Shown in pieces: positions 1 to 6,988 of a DNA stretch of 16,764 nucleotides. Position 1 is the stretch's first letter. Each line of letters begins with the position of its first letter. Source of the DNA: an uncultured Clostridia bacterium (GTDB taxonomy: Bacteria; Bacillota; Clostridia; RUG12999); the NCBI GenBank assembly GCA_938005345.1, contig CALLNG010000277.1, positions 1 to 16,764 on the forward strand, read 5' to 3'. Below the pieces are notes generated by a model. That model did not search any database and was not told where the DNA came from. It saw nothing but the letters and a program-made list of their open reading frames with translations. A program made the position numbers and the translations under genes.

Positions 1-1151
1 CCGTAATGCACCACGTTGCCCTCGGTCGTATGGATGAAACCCTGGCGCTCCCACTTGTCATACATCACATGGTCGCGCCGGACGCGCAGCTGCATGGTTT
101 CCTCCGGGAGCCAGAAGTACGGCAGCACGATGTACTGTTCTTCGTCATCCCCCGGCGGGAACACCAGCACCATGGCCGTCAGGTCGCTGGTGCTGGAAAG
201 GTCAAGCCCGGCATAGCATGCGCGGCCTTCCAGTTCATACTCATTGACAGCACCGCCGCATTCATCCCATTTGTCCATGGGCATCCAGCGGATGCTCTGC
301 TTGACCCATTGATTCAGGCGCAGCTGACGGAACATGTTCTCATCAGCGGGGGTCTCCTGGGCCTTGCGGAAAGCGTCCCGCACCTTGTCAATGGAGATCG
401 TTTTGTCCAGGGAGGGATTAGCCTTGTACCAGTTCTTTTCATCCGTCCAGTCGGCGTCATCCGGCAGACCGTAGAGCACCGGGTAAAAACGGGGATCATC
501 CTTCCTGCCCTCGATGATGTCCAGTGCTTTTTGATGAACCTCCCAGCAGATGCTGTTCCGGTCGGTGCCCGCCGTTGTCAGCAGGAACCATAAGGGCTGC
601 TTCCGTGCATCGCCGCTGCCCTGGGTCATGACATCATACAAGGCGCGGGTAGGCTGGGTATGAAGCTCATCAAAGATGCAGGCGCTGACGTTCAGGCCGT
701 GCTTGGTGGCCACTTCACTGGACAGCACCTGATAAATGCTTCCTGTTGGCTGGTAGACCATTCTTTTGGTGGAAGGAATGATCTTGATGCGCTTGCTGAG
801 CGCCGGGGACTGCTTTACCATGTCCACAGCCACATCAAACACGATAGCCGCCTGCTGACGGTCGCTGGCGCAGGAGTAAACCTCCGCCCGCCACTCGTCA
901 TCGTTGCACAGCATATTCAGGGCAATGGCAGCGCCGAGCTCACTCTTTCCGTTCTTCTTCGGAATCTCAATGTAGGCCGTGTTGTACTGCCGCATGGAGG
1001 GATCATCGTCCCGGACGGTACCAAACACATCCCGGATGATCTTTTCCTGCCAGGGCAGCAGCTTGAACGGCTCCCCGTGGAATTCTCCCTTGGTATGCTT
1101 CAGGCACTCAATGAACTGCGTCACCCGGCGGGCTTTCGCTTCACTGAACAT
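1..1151 (-). CDS. terL: Phage terminase large subunit (TerL), partial
   Basis: ATPase/nuclease that pumps DNA into phage proheads and cuts concatemers. The frame reads 383 codons from ATG at 1151 and runs off the left edge, so the C-terminus is missing. Visible motifs: Walker A PKKNGKSE (residues 64-71), Walker B CIFDE (158-162), coupling motif LLTTAG (190-195), and the start of the nuclease domain at YAGLDLSSTSD, with the first metal-binding Asp at 317. This is the Terminase_1 type. The start is preceded by GGGAGG and overlaps the end of the small-subunit gene by 11 bp, which suggests translational coupling. The plus-strand open frames over this stretch are shadows. Family assignment is firm; only the far end of the nuclease cannot be checked. 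Confidence 0.95.
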   Translation of the reverse strand, partial: MFSEAKARRVTQFIECLKHTKGEFHGEPFKLLPWQEKIIRDVFGTVRDDDPSMRQYNTAYIEIPKKNGKSELGAAIALNMLCNDDEWRAEVYSCASDRQQAAIVFDVAVDMVKQSPALSKRIKIIPSTKRMVYQPTGSIYQVLSSEVATKHGLNVSACIFDELHTQPTRALYDVMTQGSGDARKQPLWFLLTTAGTDRNSICWEVHQKALDIIEGRKDDPRFYPVLYGLPDDADWTDEKNWYKANPSLDKTISIDKVRDAFRKAQETPADENMFRQLRLNQWVKQSIRWMPMDKWDECGGAVNEYELEGRACYAGLDLSSTSDLTAMVLVFPPGDDEEQYIVLPYFWLPEETMQLRVRRDHVMYDKWERQGFIHTTEGNVVHY

Positions 1152-1635
1152 CCTGCCAGCCTCCCTTCAGGACGGATTCCATCGGGTCGTCGCTGGCCGC
1201 GCTGTCGCCGCTGTTGGCATAGAGCCGTGCCCGGCTGGCAGGCGTAAGGCCAAACTCTGAACAGAAGGACTGCATGATTTTCAGGTTCTGCATGGCGATT
1301 GATACCTGTGGCACCTGTTGTACATAGCCGCTGGGTGTTTTGAAGATGGTGCCGTGTTGGGACAGGAACTCTTCAGCCTCCCGCCAACGGGCGTAAGCCT
1401 GGCAGTACCCGGCGAAGGCTTCCATGTCATGTTCGGTGAGAACACCCATGGCAATCAGGGAGGGAGCCAGACGCTTCCATTCCTTCTTTGCTTCCGGCAT
1501 CAGCCAGGCAGGACACTTTACGTTGTCCTGGGGCGGCGTCGGCTCATCCTTGTTCAGCGGTCGTCTGCCCTTGCCCCGGTCGCCCTCCAGTTCTTTTAGC
1601 GCCGTAGGCAGGGGCTTTCTTCCTCTGGTGGCCAT
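1141..1635 (-). CDS. terS: Phage terminase small subunit, P27 family
   Basis: DNA-recognition subunit that guides TerL to the packaging site. The 164-residue protein starts MATRGRKPLPTALKELEGD, the typical N-terminal signature of P27/Terminase_4 small subunits, followed by a helical region rich in E, K and A with AWLMPEAKKEWKRL at about 43-56. Length is normal for the family. GGAGG lies 9 bases before the ATG. The gene follows the methyltransferase gene after 47 bp and overlaps terL by 11 bp, giving the usual small-large order in one minus-strand operon. Confidence 0.93.
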   Translation of the reverse strand: MATRGRKPLPTALKELEGDRGKGRRPLNKDEPTPPQDNVKCPAWLMPEAKKEWKRLAPSLIAMGVLTEHDMEAFAGYCQAYARWREAEEFLSQHGTIFKTPSGYVQQVPQVSIAMQNLKIMQSFCSEFGLTPASRARLYANSGDSAASDDPMESVLKGGWQDVQ

Positions 1636-1682
1636 CTGGTTTCACCTCCGTTTCTCTTGAAAAGTGTGTTTCTGCGGCACTG

Positions 1683-2927
1683 TTACTTGCTCTCAGCAAT
1701 ACTGTCGTAGGGCAGTGTCTGGCCGTCCCGCAGCACGGTGATCTCCTGATCCGGGTATTCCTGCTGGAAGCGCTCGACAATGACCGTCGCATATTTCGGA
1801 TCAAGTTCCATCGTCCGGCAGATGCGGTCGGTCTGTTCACAGGCCATGAGGGTGGAGCCGCTGCCGCCAAACAGATCCATCACCACCGCATTGGGCGCGG
1901 AACTGTTCTTGATGGGATAGGCCAGAAGCGGGATAGGCTTCATGGTGGGATGGTCGGCAGACTTTTTCGGCTTATCGAAATTCCAGATAGTGGACTGTTT
2001 CTGGTCGGAGAACCACTTGTGTTTCCCATTGGGCAGCCAGCCGTAGAGCACAGGCTCATGCTGCCACTGATATGGGCTGCGGCCCAGCACCAGACTGTTC
2101 TTCACCCAGATGCATACCCCGGAGATGTGGAAGCCGCTCTCCTTGAACGCCCTGCGGAAGTTCAGCCCCTCGGTGTCAGCATGGAAGATGTACGCACTGC
2201 CGCCCTCGGCCATATGCGCGGCCATGTTTTTGAAGGCTGCCAGCAGGAACAGGAAAAACTGCTCGTCGGCCATGGAGTCGTTCTGGATTTTCTTTCCGTC
2301 AGCGGATTCATAGGCCACATTGTAGGGCGGGTCGGTTACCACCAGATTGGCCTTAACGCCATCCATGAGCAGGTCAACGGTATCCGGATCAGTGCTGTCC
2401 CCGCACATCATGCGGTGTCGTCCCAGCGTCCAGATGTCGCCCGGCTGCACATAGGGCGTAAGCTTGTCCGGGTCGATATCGCAGTCGTCGTCATGAACAT
2501 CCTTGTCATGCACCTTGCTGAACAGGTCATCCACCTCGGCGGCGTCAAAGCCCGTCGCCCCCAGGTCATAACCGGAAAGCTGCAAGTCCTGCAGAAGCTC
2601 CGCCAGGGCCACCGGCTCCCAGTCGCCCGTGGCCTTGTTGAGCGCGATGTTCAGGGCTTTTTCATCCGAAGGGTTCTCGATGTGCACCACAACGCAGTCC
2701 ACCTCAGTCGCTCCTTCAGCCTTCAGCACCTTGTAGCGCTGGTGACCGCCGACGATGTTGCCCGTCACCTCGTTCCAGACGATGGGATCGACATACCCAA
2801 AGTCGTGCAGGCTGCGCTTGATTTTCTCATACGCCGGGTCGCCGGGCTTCAGGTCTTTCCTGGGGTTGTACTTCGCGGGCTTCAGCATCTCAATCGGCAT
2901 CGTCCGCATGTTCAGATTCGTATTCAT
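1683..2927 (-). CDS. ParB-like nuclease domain / DNA methyltransferase fusion
   Basis: Predicted site-specific DNA methyltransferase of 414 aa. The N-terminal 110 residues form a ParB/Srx-like fold with GGHQR at 60-64. From about 165 there is an N6-adenine/N4-cytosine methylase of the beta order: catalytic DPPY at 199-202 comes first, and the SAM-binding motif DLFGGSGST at 351-359 comes later. Such fusions sit just upstream of terminase genes in many Firmicutes phages and prophages. They probably modify phage DNA against host restriction, although the target base and site cannot be read from sequence. GGAGG lies 8 bases before the ATG. It is the first gene of the methylase-terS-terL run. No endonuclease partner is visible, so it looks like an orphan methylase. 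Confidence 0.92.
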   Translation of the reverse strand: MNTNLNMRTMPIEMLKPAKYNPRKDLKPGDPAYEKIKRSLHDFGYVDPIVWNEVTGNIVGGHQRYKVLKAEGATEVDCVVVHIENPSDEKALNIALNKATGDWEPVALAELLQDLQLSGYDLGATGFDAAEVDDLFSKVHDKDVHDDDCDIDPDKLTPYVQPGDIWTLGRHRMMCGDSTDPDTVDLLMDGVKANLVVTDPPYNVAYESADGKKIQNDSMADEQFFLFLLAAFKNMAAHMAEGGSAYIFHADTEGLNFRRAFKESGFHISGVCIWVKNSLVLGRSPYQWQHEPVLYGWLPNGKHKWFSDQKQSTIWNFDKPKKSADHPTMKPIPLLAYPIKNSSAPNAVVMDLFGGSGSTLMACEQTDRICRTMELDPKYATVIVERFQQEYPDQEITVLRDGQTLPYDSIAESK

Positions 2928-2942
2928 CGTTTACCTCCAATA

Positions 2943-3019
2943 CAAGAAACCAGTCAAGATAACAGCCAAGATAAAAATGGTTAAAACGAGTACCATTCAA
3001 GAAACCAGTCAAGATAACA
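2943..3019. repeat. 22-bp direct repeat in the methylase/fic divergent region
   Basis: A perfect 22-bp direct repeat occurs at 2943-2964 and 2998-3019, 55 bp apart. Its inner 8-mer CAAGATAA appears a third time at 2967-2974. An inverted pair TCAAGAA (2997-3003) / TTCTTGA (3026-3032) overlaps the -35 box of the fic promoter. The spacing and the position between two divergent genes fit a regulator binding site. A simple 55-bp tandem duplication is the alternative. Confidence 0.6.
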
Positions 3020-3028
3020 TGTAAGTTC

Positions 3029-3057
3029 TTGATAATTTGCGCCAAGCGGCGTATAAT
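3029..3057 (+). promoter_or_regulatory. Sigma-70-type promoter for the fic gene
   Basis: TTGATA at 3029-3034 and TATAAT at 3052-3057 are separated by exactly 17 bp, a near-consensus housekeeping promoter. Transcription would begin near 3064. This rules out the upstream in-frame TTG at 3037, which lies between the two boxes, as the translation start of fic. The inverted repeat arm at 3026-3032 covers the -35 box. Confidence 0.75.
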
Positions 3058-3081
3058 AGACAGGAAAGCGAGGTGCTTTAC

Positions 3082-4074
3082 TTGGAACATTATGTACCGC
3101 CATTTTCCATCACCAATCAGATGCTGACGCTGGTTGCTCAGATTGCCGAAAAAACAGGAAGGGTCACCGGCTACCGCTCCTTTGAAACTAAACCCCATCT
3201 GCGGCGCAATAACCGCATTCGCTCCATTCATTCCTCCCTGGCCATCGAAGCTAATTCGCTATCTCTGGACGAGGTGAAAAGCGTCATCAGCGGGAAGGCG
3301 GTCATTGGCCCACAGAAAGAAATCCAGGAAGTCAAAAATGCCTATCAGGCTTACGATATGCTGGGTTCGTTCGATCCTTACTCTCTGGATGATCTTAAAA
3401 AGCTGCATGGCGTAATGACCTACCTGACAGTGCAGGAATCCGGTGTGTTTCGCAACCACAACGAGGGTGTATTCAACGGCGACAGATGTATTTTCATGGC
3501 CCCGCCGCCGAAGCTCGTGCCGGATCAAATGCGTTCGCTGTTCGATTGGATGAAGGCCGCACGCGGCGACGTGCATCCGCTGATACTGTCCTGCGTGTTC
3601 CACTATGAATTTGTGTTTATCCATCCCTTCGCGGACGGCAATGGACGCATGGCTCGTCTCTGGCAGACGGCTCTGCTCTCTGAATGGAATCCCATTTTCC
3701 AGTATCTGCCGCTTGAAAGCCGCATCCATGAATTTCAGGATGGATATTATGATGCTATCTCTGCCTGTCATGCTGCGGGGAATTCTGATGCGTTCATCAC
3801 CTTCATGCTCGATAAGATCGACATGACATTGGATTGGGCGCTTAATCAAGTTTCGGAAAAGGACGCCTATCTTACCGCCGAGGTGCAAAAGCTGGTGGAA
3901 ATTATGGAATATGACGTGCCTTACTCCGCCGCACAGCTTATGGAGAAACTGGGGCTAAAATCGCGGGATAACTTCCGCAAACTGTATTTGCTTCCCGCGC
4001 TGGATCAGGGGCTGATCGTTATGGGGATTCCAGATAAGCCCACCAGCCGCAACCAGACCTACATCCGAAAGTAA
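3082..4074 (+). CDS. Fic family protein (predicted AMP-transferase) with C-terminal winged helix
   Basis: Predicted to transfer AMP (or another nucleotide moiety) from a nucleotide to hydroxyl groups of target proteins. The catalytic Fic motif is complete, HPFADGNGR at residues 181-189 counted from TTG at 3082. An N-terminal inhibitory helix is recognisable as SSLAIEAN (51-58), the class II (S/T)xxxE(G/N) motif with Ala in place of the usual Gly after the Glu; E56 would hold the enzyme inactive. The C-terminal 80 residues look like a winged helix-turn-helix (AAQLMEKLGLKSRDNFRKL), which suggests DNA or self regulation. I chose TTG at 3082 because GCGAGG lies 8 bases upstream and the promoter rules out earlier starts; GTG at 3073 is possible. 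Monocistronic, divergent from the phage operon. No antitoxin gene is adjacent. Confidence 0.9.
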   Translation: MEHYVPPFSITNQMLTLVAQIAEKTGRVTGYRSFETKPHLRRNNRIRSIHSSLAIEANSLSLDEVKSVISGKAVIGPQKEIQEVKNAYQAYDMLGSFDPYSLDDLKKLHGVMTYLTVQESGVFRNHNEGVFNGDRCIFMAPPPKLVPDQMRSLFDWMKAARGDVHPLILSCVFHYEFVFIHPFADGNGRMARLWQTALLSEWNPIFQYLPLESRIHEFQDGYYDAISACHAAGNSDAFITFMLDKIDMTLDWALNQVSEKDAYLTAEVQKLVEIMEYDVPYSAAQLMEKLGLKSRDNFRKLYLLPALDQGLIVMGIPDKPTSRNQTYIRK

Positions 4075-4096
4075 TCGCATACCATCGTCTCCTTCG

Positions 4097-4120
4097 CCGT
4101 CCTTCGGGACGGTCTTTTTT
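4097..4120 (+). terminator. Intrinsic terminator after fic
   Basis: CCGTCC / GGACGG with a stable TTCG tetraloop, followed by TCTTTTTT, 22 bp after the fic stop codon. It ends the fic transcript and marks the left limit of the GC-rich cassette. Confidence 0.85.
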
Positions 4121-4270
4121 ATGCCTTTTGGGGCCGATACCCCCACCCCCGAATTTGTCGGAAATTCACGCGTGAGGGGGGCGCGGTCTCCGCCAGGCAC
4201 ACCCAGGGATCCGACCACCCCCTCCCGGGCACACCTCGGCCCGGCGGCTGGGCACACAGACCCGCCCGCC

Positions 4271-4387
4271 GACTTCGCCAGAGCAAAGTGGAGAAGTGTG
4301 CCGCCCGCCGGACTTCTTCACGGCAAAGCGGAGAAGTGCCGTCCGCCCGGACTTCACCAGAGCAAAGTCGGAAAGTGTGCCCGGCGG
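4271..4387 (+). repeat. Three tandem 39-40 bp repeats with hairpin potential
   Basis: Units begin with GACTTC at 4271, 4311 and 4350 (periods 40 and 39). Each carries GACTTC, then GCAAAG, then a GAAGT-like end (GGAGAAGTG in the first two, GGAAAGTG in the third), so ACTTC can pair with GAAGT inside units 1 and 2. Units differ by several substitutions and are separated by C/G-rich linkers. Not a CRISPR: the repeats abut without unique spacers. Confidence 0.7.
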
Positions 4388-4519
4388 CGGTTCCGGGCGG
4401 CGGGTCGGTGTGCCCGCCCGGGCGGCAAAAACCGCCCGGCGAAAAAAAAACCGGGGTTTTTTCCGGCCCCTACGCGCATGTATAAGGAAGCGCGGCCTCC
4501 TTTTTCGCAAAAAAAACCG

Positions 4520-4543
4520 TTGACTTTTCGGCCCGGCAGAGTG
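4520..4543 (+). promoter_or_regulatory. TTGACTT...GGCAGAG element upstream of the amidoligase gene
   Basis: TTGACTT, 8 bases, then GGCAGAG. The same arrangement recurs at 6914-6936 before the cyclotransferase gene. TTGACT would make a good -35 box, but no convincing -10 box stands 16-18 bp downstream. It may be an atypical promoter or a regulator site, located about 90-110 bp before the amidoligase start. Confidence 0.35.
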
Positions 4544-4632
4544 ATGGATGTACGCACCAGGCGGGAAACCGCCCATAAGGCACAGCCGGGCCGGGCGGGA
4601 GAAGCCGCCGCCGGGCGAAAGGAGCACACCCC

Positions 4633-5525
4633 ATGAAAAACCAGACCTTCGGCATCGAGATCGAGATGAACCACATCACCCGCCAGCGGGCCGCGCAGGT
4701 GGTCGCGGAAACCCTCGGCGAAGGAGCGACCTTCCGGCACACGGGCGGTGCCTACGACGCTTGGGAGGTCACCGCGCCGGACGGGCGGCGGTGGAAGCTG
4801 GTCAGCGACGCGAGCATCGCCGGGCCGCGCGACCAAGGCACAGAGTTCGTCAGCCCGATTTCCGCTGGGAAGACATCGAAACGGTGCAGGCCTGCGTCCG
4901 GGCCCTCCGGGCGGCTGGGGCACACGCCGACCCCTCCTGCGGCATCCACGTACACGTCGGCCTTGGGGAGCACACCCCCAAAACCCTGCGGAACTTGGTC
5001 AACTTGGTCAACGCCAAGGAAGACCTCCTGACCCAAGCCCTCCAAATCAGCCCGGAGCGCCGGAGCCGCTGGTGCCAGCCCGTCGACCCGGACTTCCTCG
5101 CGACCCTGAACCGCCGGAAGCCCGCGACCTCCGAGGACTTCGCCCGGATTTGGTACGACGATCGCGACTGGGCCTACCACGCACACCAGCACTACGACCC
5201 CTCCCGGTACCACCTGCTGAACCTGCACAGCGTTTTCCAGAAGGGCACCATCGAGTTCCGCGCCTTCAACTCGACCCTGCACGCGGGCGAGGTCAAAGCC
5301 TACATCCAGCTTTGCCTTGCGATTTCCCACCAAGCCCTGACGGTGGCTTCCGCAAGCCCTGCCCGCCCGGTCACCGACAACCCGGCCTACACCTTCCGGT
5401 GCTGGCTCCTCCGGCTGGGCATGAACGGCGAGGAGTTCAAGACCGCCCGCACACACCTCCTGAAGCACATGCCCGGCAACGCGGCTTGGAGGAACGGTGC
5501 CGAGACCACCCGCCGGGCCTCCTGA
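4633..5525 (+). pseudogene. Amidoligase family protein, frameshifted
   Basis: Predicted ATP-dependent carboxylate-amine ligase of the amidoligase family (glutamine-synthetase-like fold). The N-terminal part reads in one frame from ATG 4633 (GIEIEMN at 7-13, the metal-binding Glu strand) to GTEFVSPI, residue 76. The rest reads in another frame from RWEDIETV onward: SCGIHVHVG, TIEFRAFNSTLHAGEVKAYI and the C-terminus at 5525. Adding one base near 4857-4863 restores a continuous protein of about 297 aa that reads SPI(L)RWEDIE, as expected for the family. So the gene carries a 1-bp deletion, a sequencing error, or a -1 shift site. AAGGAG lies 8 bases before the ATG. First gene of the cassette; amidoligases are often encoded near AIG2/gamma-glutamylcyclotransferase-like proteins, as here. 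Confidence 0.8.
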
Positions 5526-5580
5526 ACCCGGCGGCGCACACCAAGGAGGCCACAGCTTTGAAACCGACCCGCCTGAAGAT

Positions 5581-5625
5581 GGCCCGGCGGCACCGGGCCG
5601 AAACCGGGCACAGCAATCGCCCGGT
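5581..5625 (+). other. Two consecutive GC hairpins between cassette genes
   Basis: GGCCCGG-cggca-CCGGGCC at 5581-5599 and ACCGGGC-9 nt-GCCCGGT at 5603-5625, both with perfect 7-bp stems, lie in the 177-bp gap 5526-5702. There is no T-tract after them, so they are not ordinary terminators; they may stabilise or process the operon mRNA. A ribosome-site-like AAGGAGG at 5542-5548, before TTG 5558, opens a frame that shows no protein-like features, perhaps a gene remnant. Confidence 0.4.
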
Positions 5626-5702
5626 CGCGGGAAGCCACAGCCGAAGGTCGGCCCCCGAGCTTCCAAATCAAGCAGGGCACACAGCCCAAGGAGGTACACC
5701 CC

Positions 5703-5903
5703 ATGATGAACCGGAATCAGGCCATCGCGTACGGAAAGTACATCGGCGTCCGCTGGCACATCTACAACAGCAACGGCTGTCTGGTCGGCGGCACCAAGAC
5801 CCTCGAGCAGGCTCAGGCCATGAAGCGCCGCTTCGAAATCGAGGAGCGGAGCAACCCTTGGACACACGGCACCACCTGCTTCGAAATCCGCGAGGCCAAG
5901 TAA
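5703..5903 (+). CDS. Small protein of unknown function (66 aa)
   Basis: I do not recognise it. It starts at the first ATG of an ATG-ATG pair, 8 bases after AAGGAGG (5688-5694), a strong site. The product is basic and compact with aromatic residues: RWHIYNSNGCLVGGT, then a predicted helix EQAQAMKRRFEIEE and a short strand TTCFEIREAK. The Asn-Gly-Gly turn followed by a helix suggests a small alpha/beta fold. No signal peptide or membrane segment. It lies between the amidoligase and the 196-aa gene and shares their type of leader. It could be a partner or substrate of the amidoligase, but that is only inferred from position. Confidence 0.7.
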   Translation: MMNRNQAIAYGKYIGVRWHIYNSNGCLVGGTKTLEQAQAMKRRFEIEERSNPWTHGTTCFEIREAK

Positions 5904-5962
5904 GCCGGCGCCAGCCACAGCTTTCAAATCGACAGGGCCGAGAGCCCGGAAAGGAACACACC

Positions 5963-6553
5963 ATGAAAAAGCAGGACATCCGCAACGCGTACACCCAGAA
6001 GGTCACCGAGTTCCTGAATCAGGGGTACACCATTTTCCCGGACACCATGAATGGTTCGCAGGGCGAAATCGCGCACATCGACCTCACCAACGGCTCCGAA
6101 ATCATCCGGGTTCTCCTTGAACGCGGGCTTTGCTGGAGCCACATCAGCGACGGCTTCCACGGCGGCGTGATCACCCTGACCGTCGGGCGGGCGGCGGCAG
6201 ACACTTGGGTCGGCGACCGCTGGGACGGCACCATCTGGAACAGCCGACTGGAGCCCAGCTTCCAAATCAAGTGGGCTGAGGTCAACGGACGCGGCGAAGG
6301 CTGGTACCTCGGGCTCGACGAAGCCGCCAGCATCGGGCGCATCCGGATGGAGCGGTACCGCGCCAGCCACACAGACCGCCGGGAGACGCTGGACGGCGCT
6401 TTCAAATCGACGGCCCTGCGCTGGCTCCGGAAACAGCTGAAGATGAAAACCTGCAGGCTGGAAGACATCGAAAAGATGGAACGGGTCTGGAACGAGGACG
6501 GCAAACGCCGCTTCGAAATCACGGCGAAGGGCAAGCGGTACACCATCCGCTGA
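5963..6553 (+). CDS. Cassette protein of unknown function (196 aa)
   Basis: The start at 5963 is set by GGAAAGGAA just upstream; the frame is open far to the left only because of the high GC content. The protein is soluble. It begins MKKQDIRNAYTQKVTEFLNQGYTI and contains GSQGEIAHIDLTNGSEIIRVLLE (residues 31-53), a Gly/Trp-rich centre (TWVGDRWDGTIWNSR, 81-95; RGEGWYLG, 110-117) and a basic C-terminal third (STALRWLRKQLKMK). I recall similar proteins as hypothetical genes on Clostridia mobile elements, but I know of no assigned function. No membrane segment or catalytic motif I can name. Same strand, codon style and leader type as its neighbours. Confidence 0.75.
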   Translation: MKKQDIRNAYTQKVTEFLNQGYTIFPDTMNGSQGEIAHIDLTNGSEIIRVLLERGLCWSHISDGFHGGVITLTVGRAAADTWVGDRWDGTIWNSRLEPSFQIKWAEVNGRGEGWYLGLDEAASIGRIRMERYRASHTDRRETLDGAFKSTALRWLRKQLKMKTCRLEDIEKMERVWNEDGKRRFEITAKGKRYTIR

Positions 6554-6587
6554 GACGCACGGCAACCGCTCCGGCGGTTCCGGTTGA

Positions 6588-6645
6588 GGGCTCCTGAATC
6601 GGGAACCTTCACCCGGAGCCACAGGCTCCCAAATCAAGAAGGAGG
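6588..6645 (+). promoter_or_regulatory. Alternative hairpins in the leader of the 77-aa gene
   Basis: Three segments can pair in exclusive ways: GGCTCC (6589-6594), GGAGCC (6615-6620) and GGCTCC (6624-6629). The third segment also contains CTCC, which can pair with the ribosome site GGAGG (6641-6645). This layout could switch translation of the gene at 6655, or could be a by-product of high GC. No T-tract is present, so transcription termination is unlikely. Confidence 0.3.
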
Positions 6646-6654
6646 TACACAACC

Positions 6655-6888
6655 ATGAAGTTCATCGACCTGAACGACGACAGGGTTTACACCCTGCAAG
6701 ACCTGCGCCGCGATTGGGCACAGTTCCGGGAAGAATACCCGGAAAACCACGCGCCGGATTTCAAGACGGAGCTCTTCGAAATCCTGATGGCGACCATCAA
6801 CGGCAGGAACGACCTCGAAATCATCGGCATGACACACCGGGAAATCAGCAGCCTGACCCTTCGCCTGCGGGCACAGCTTTTGAATTAA
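6655..6888 (+). CDS. Small protein of unknown function (77 aa)
   Basis: Starts 9 bases after AGGAGG (6640-6645). The product is acidic to neutral and mostly helical: FIDLNDDRVYTLQDLRRDW, then EILMATINGRNDLEIIGMTHREISSLTLRLR. It has no cysteine pairs, signal peptide or membrane segment. The pattern TLQDLRRDWAQFREEYPEN suggests a small helical adaptor-like protein, but I do not recognise the family. It sits between the 196-aa gene and the cyclotransferase gene and carries the GCTCCCAAATC form of the cassette motif in its leader. Confidence 0.7.
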   Translation: MKFIDLNDDRVYTLQDLRRDWAQFREEYPENHAPDFKTELFEILMATINGRNDLEIIGMTHREISSLTLRLRAQLLN

Positions 6889-6913
6889 GCTGGGCTGCAG
6901 GCACACAAACGTA

Positions 6914-6937
6914 TTGACTTCGCCGGGCGGCAGAGGG
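6914..6937 (+). promoter_or_regulatory. Second TTGACTT...GGCAGAG element, before the cyclotransferase gene
   Basis: TTGACTT, 8 bases, GGCAGAG, matching the element at 4520-4543 at both ends, while the middle eight bases differ (TTCGGCCC versus CGCCGGGC). It lies 75 bp upstream of the ATG at 6989. A -35-like box is present without a clear -10. Confidence 0.35.
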
Positions 6938-6988
6938 AAACTGAACCTGCCCGGCGCGGGAGCTTTGAAATCAAGGAGGACACAAAAA

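Larger units (their letters stand above)
4121..4632. other. Non-coding GC-rich lead region of the amidoligase cassette
   Basis: No credible gene lies here; open frames exist only because stop codons are rare at this GC content. It holds nested inverted repeats at 4151-4175 (GAATTT-gtcgg-AAATTC running into the palindrome TCACGCGTGA), three tandem 40-bp units at 4271-4387, a perfect 8-bp hairpin CCGGGCGG-caaaaa-CCGCCCGG at 4418-4439, and an A-tract/T-tract mirror around 4442-4461. Such density of structure fits a transfer, replication or element-end region, but I cannot say which. Confidence 0.5.

Noticed and set aside
660..1247. Plus-strand frames opposite terL and terS
   Set aside because: They lie antisense to clear terminase genes and show no protein family features.
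1950..2984. A 344-codon plus-strand frame opposite the methyltransferase
   Set aside because: It is antisense to a gene with complete ParB and DPPY motifs and has no recognisable domain of its own.
4271..4387. Possible CRISPR array
   Set aside because: Repeats are adjacent and imperfect, with no unique spacers of constant length, and no cas genes are present.
4418..4461. Intrinsic terminator in the GC hairpin/A-tract region
   Set aside because: The perfect hairpin at 4418-4439 is followed by A, not T, on the plus strand and by mixed sequence on the minus strand; the later T-run follows no proper GC stem.
4853..4866. Programmed -1 frameshift in the amidoligase gene
   Set aside because: The bases around GATTTCC do not form an X-XXY-YYZ slippery heptamer in the right phase, and a simple missing base explains the break better; kept only as a minor alternative.
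4752..5927. A 391-codon minus-strand frame opposite the amidoligase
   Set aside because: Shadow of a GC-rich coding region; its translation is rich in G, V, A and P with no motif or ribosome site.
4748..6553. A 601-codon plus-strand frame spanning the cassette
   Set aside because: It is open only because stops are rare in GC-rich DNA. The part before 5963 overlaps the amidoligase gene in another frame and has low-complexity P/R/G/H-rich translation; the real gene starts at ATG 5963 with its own ribosome site.
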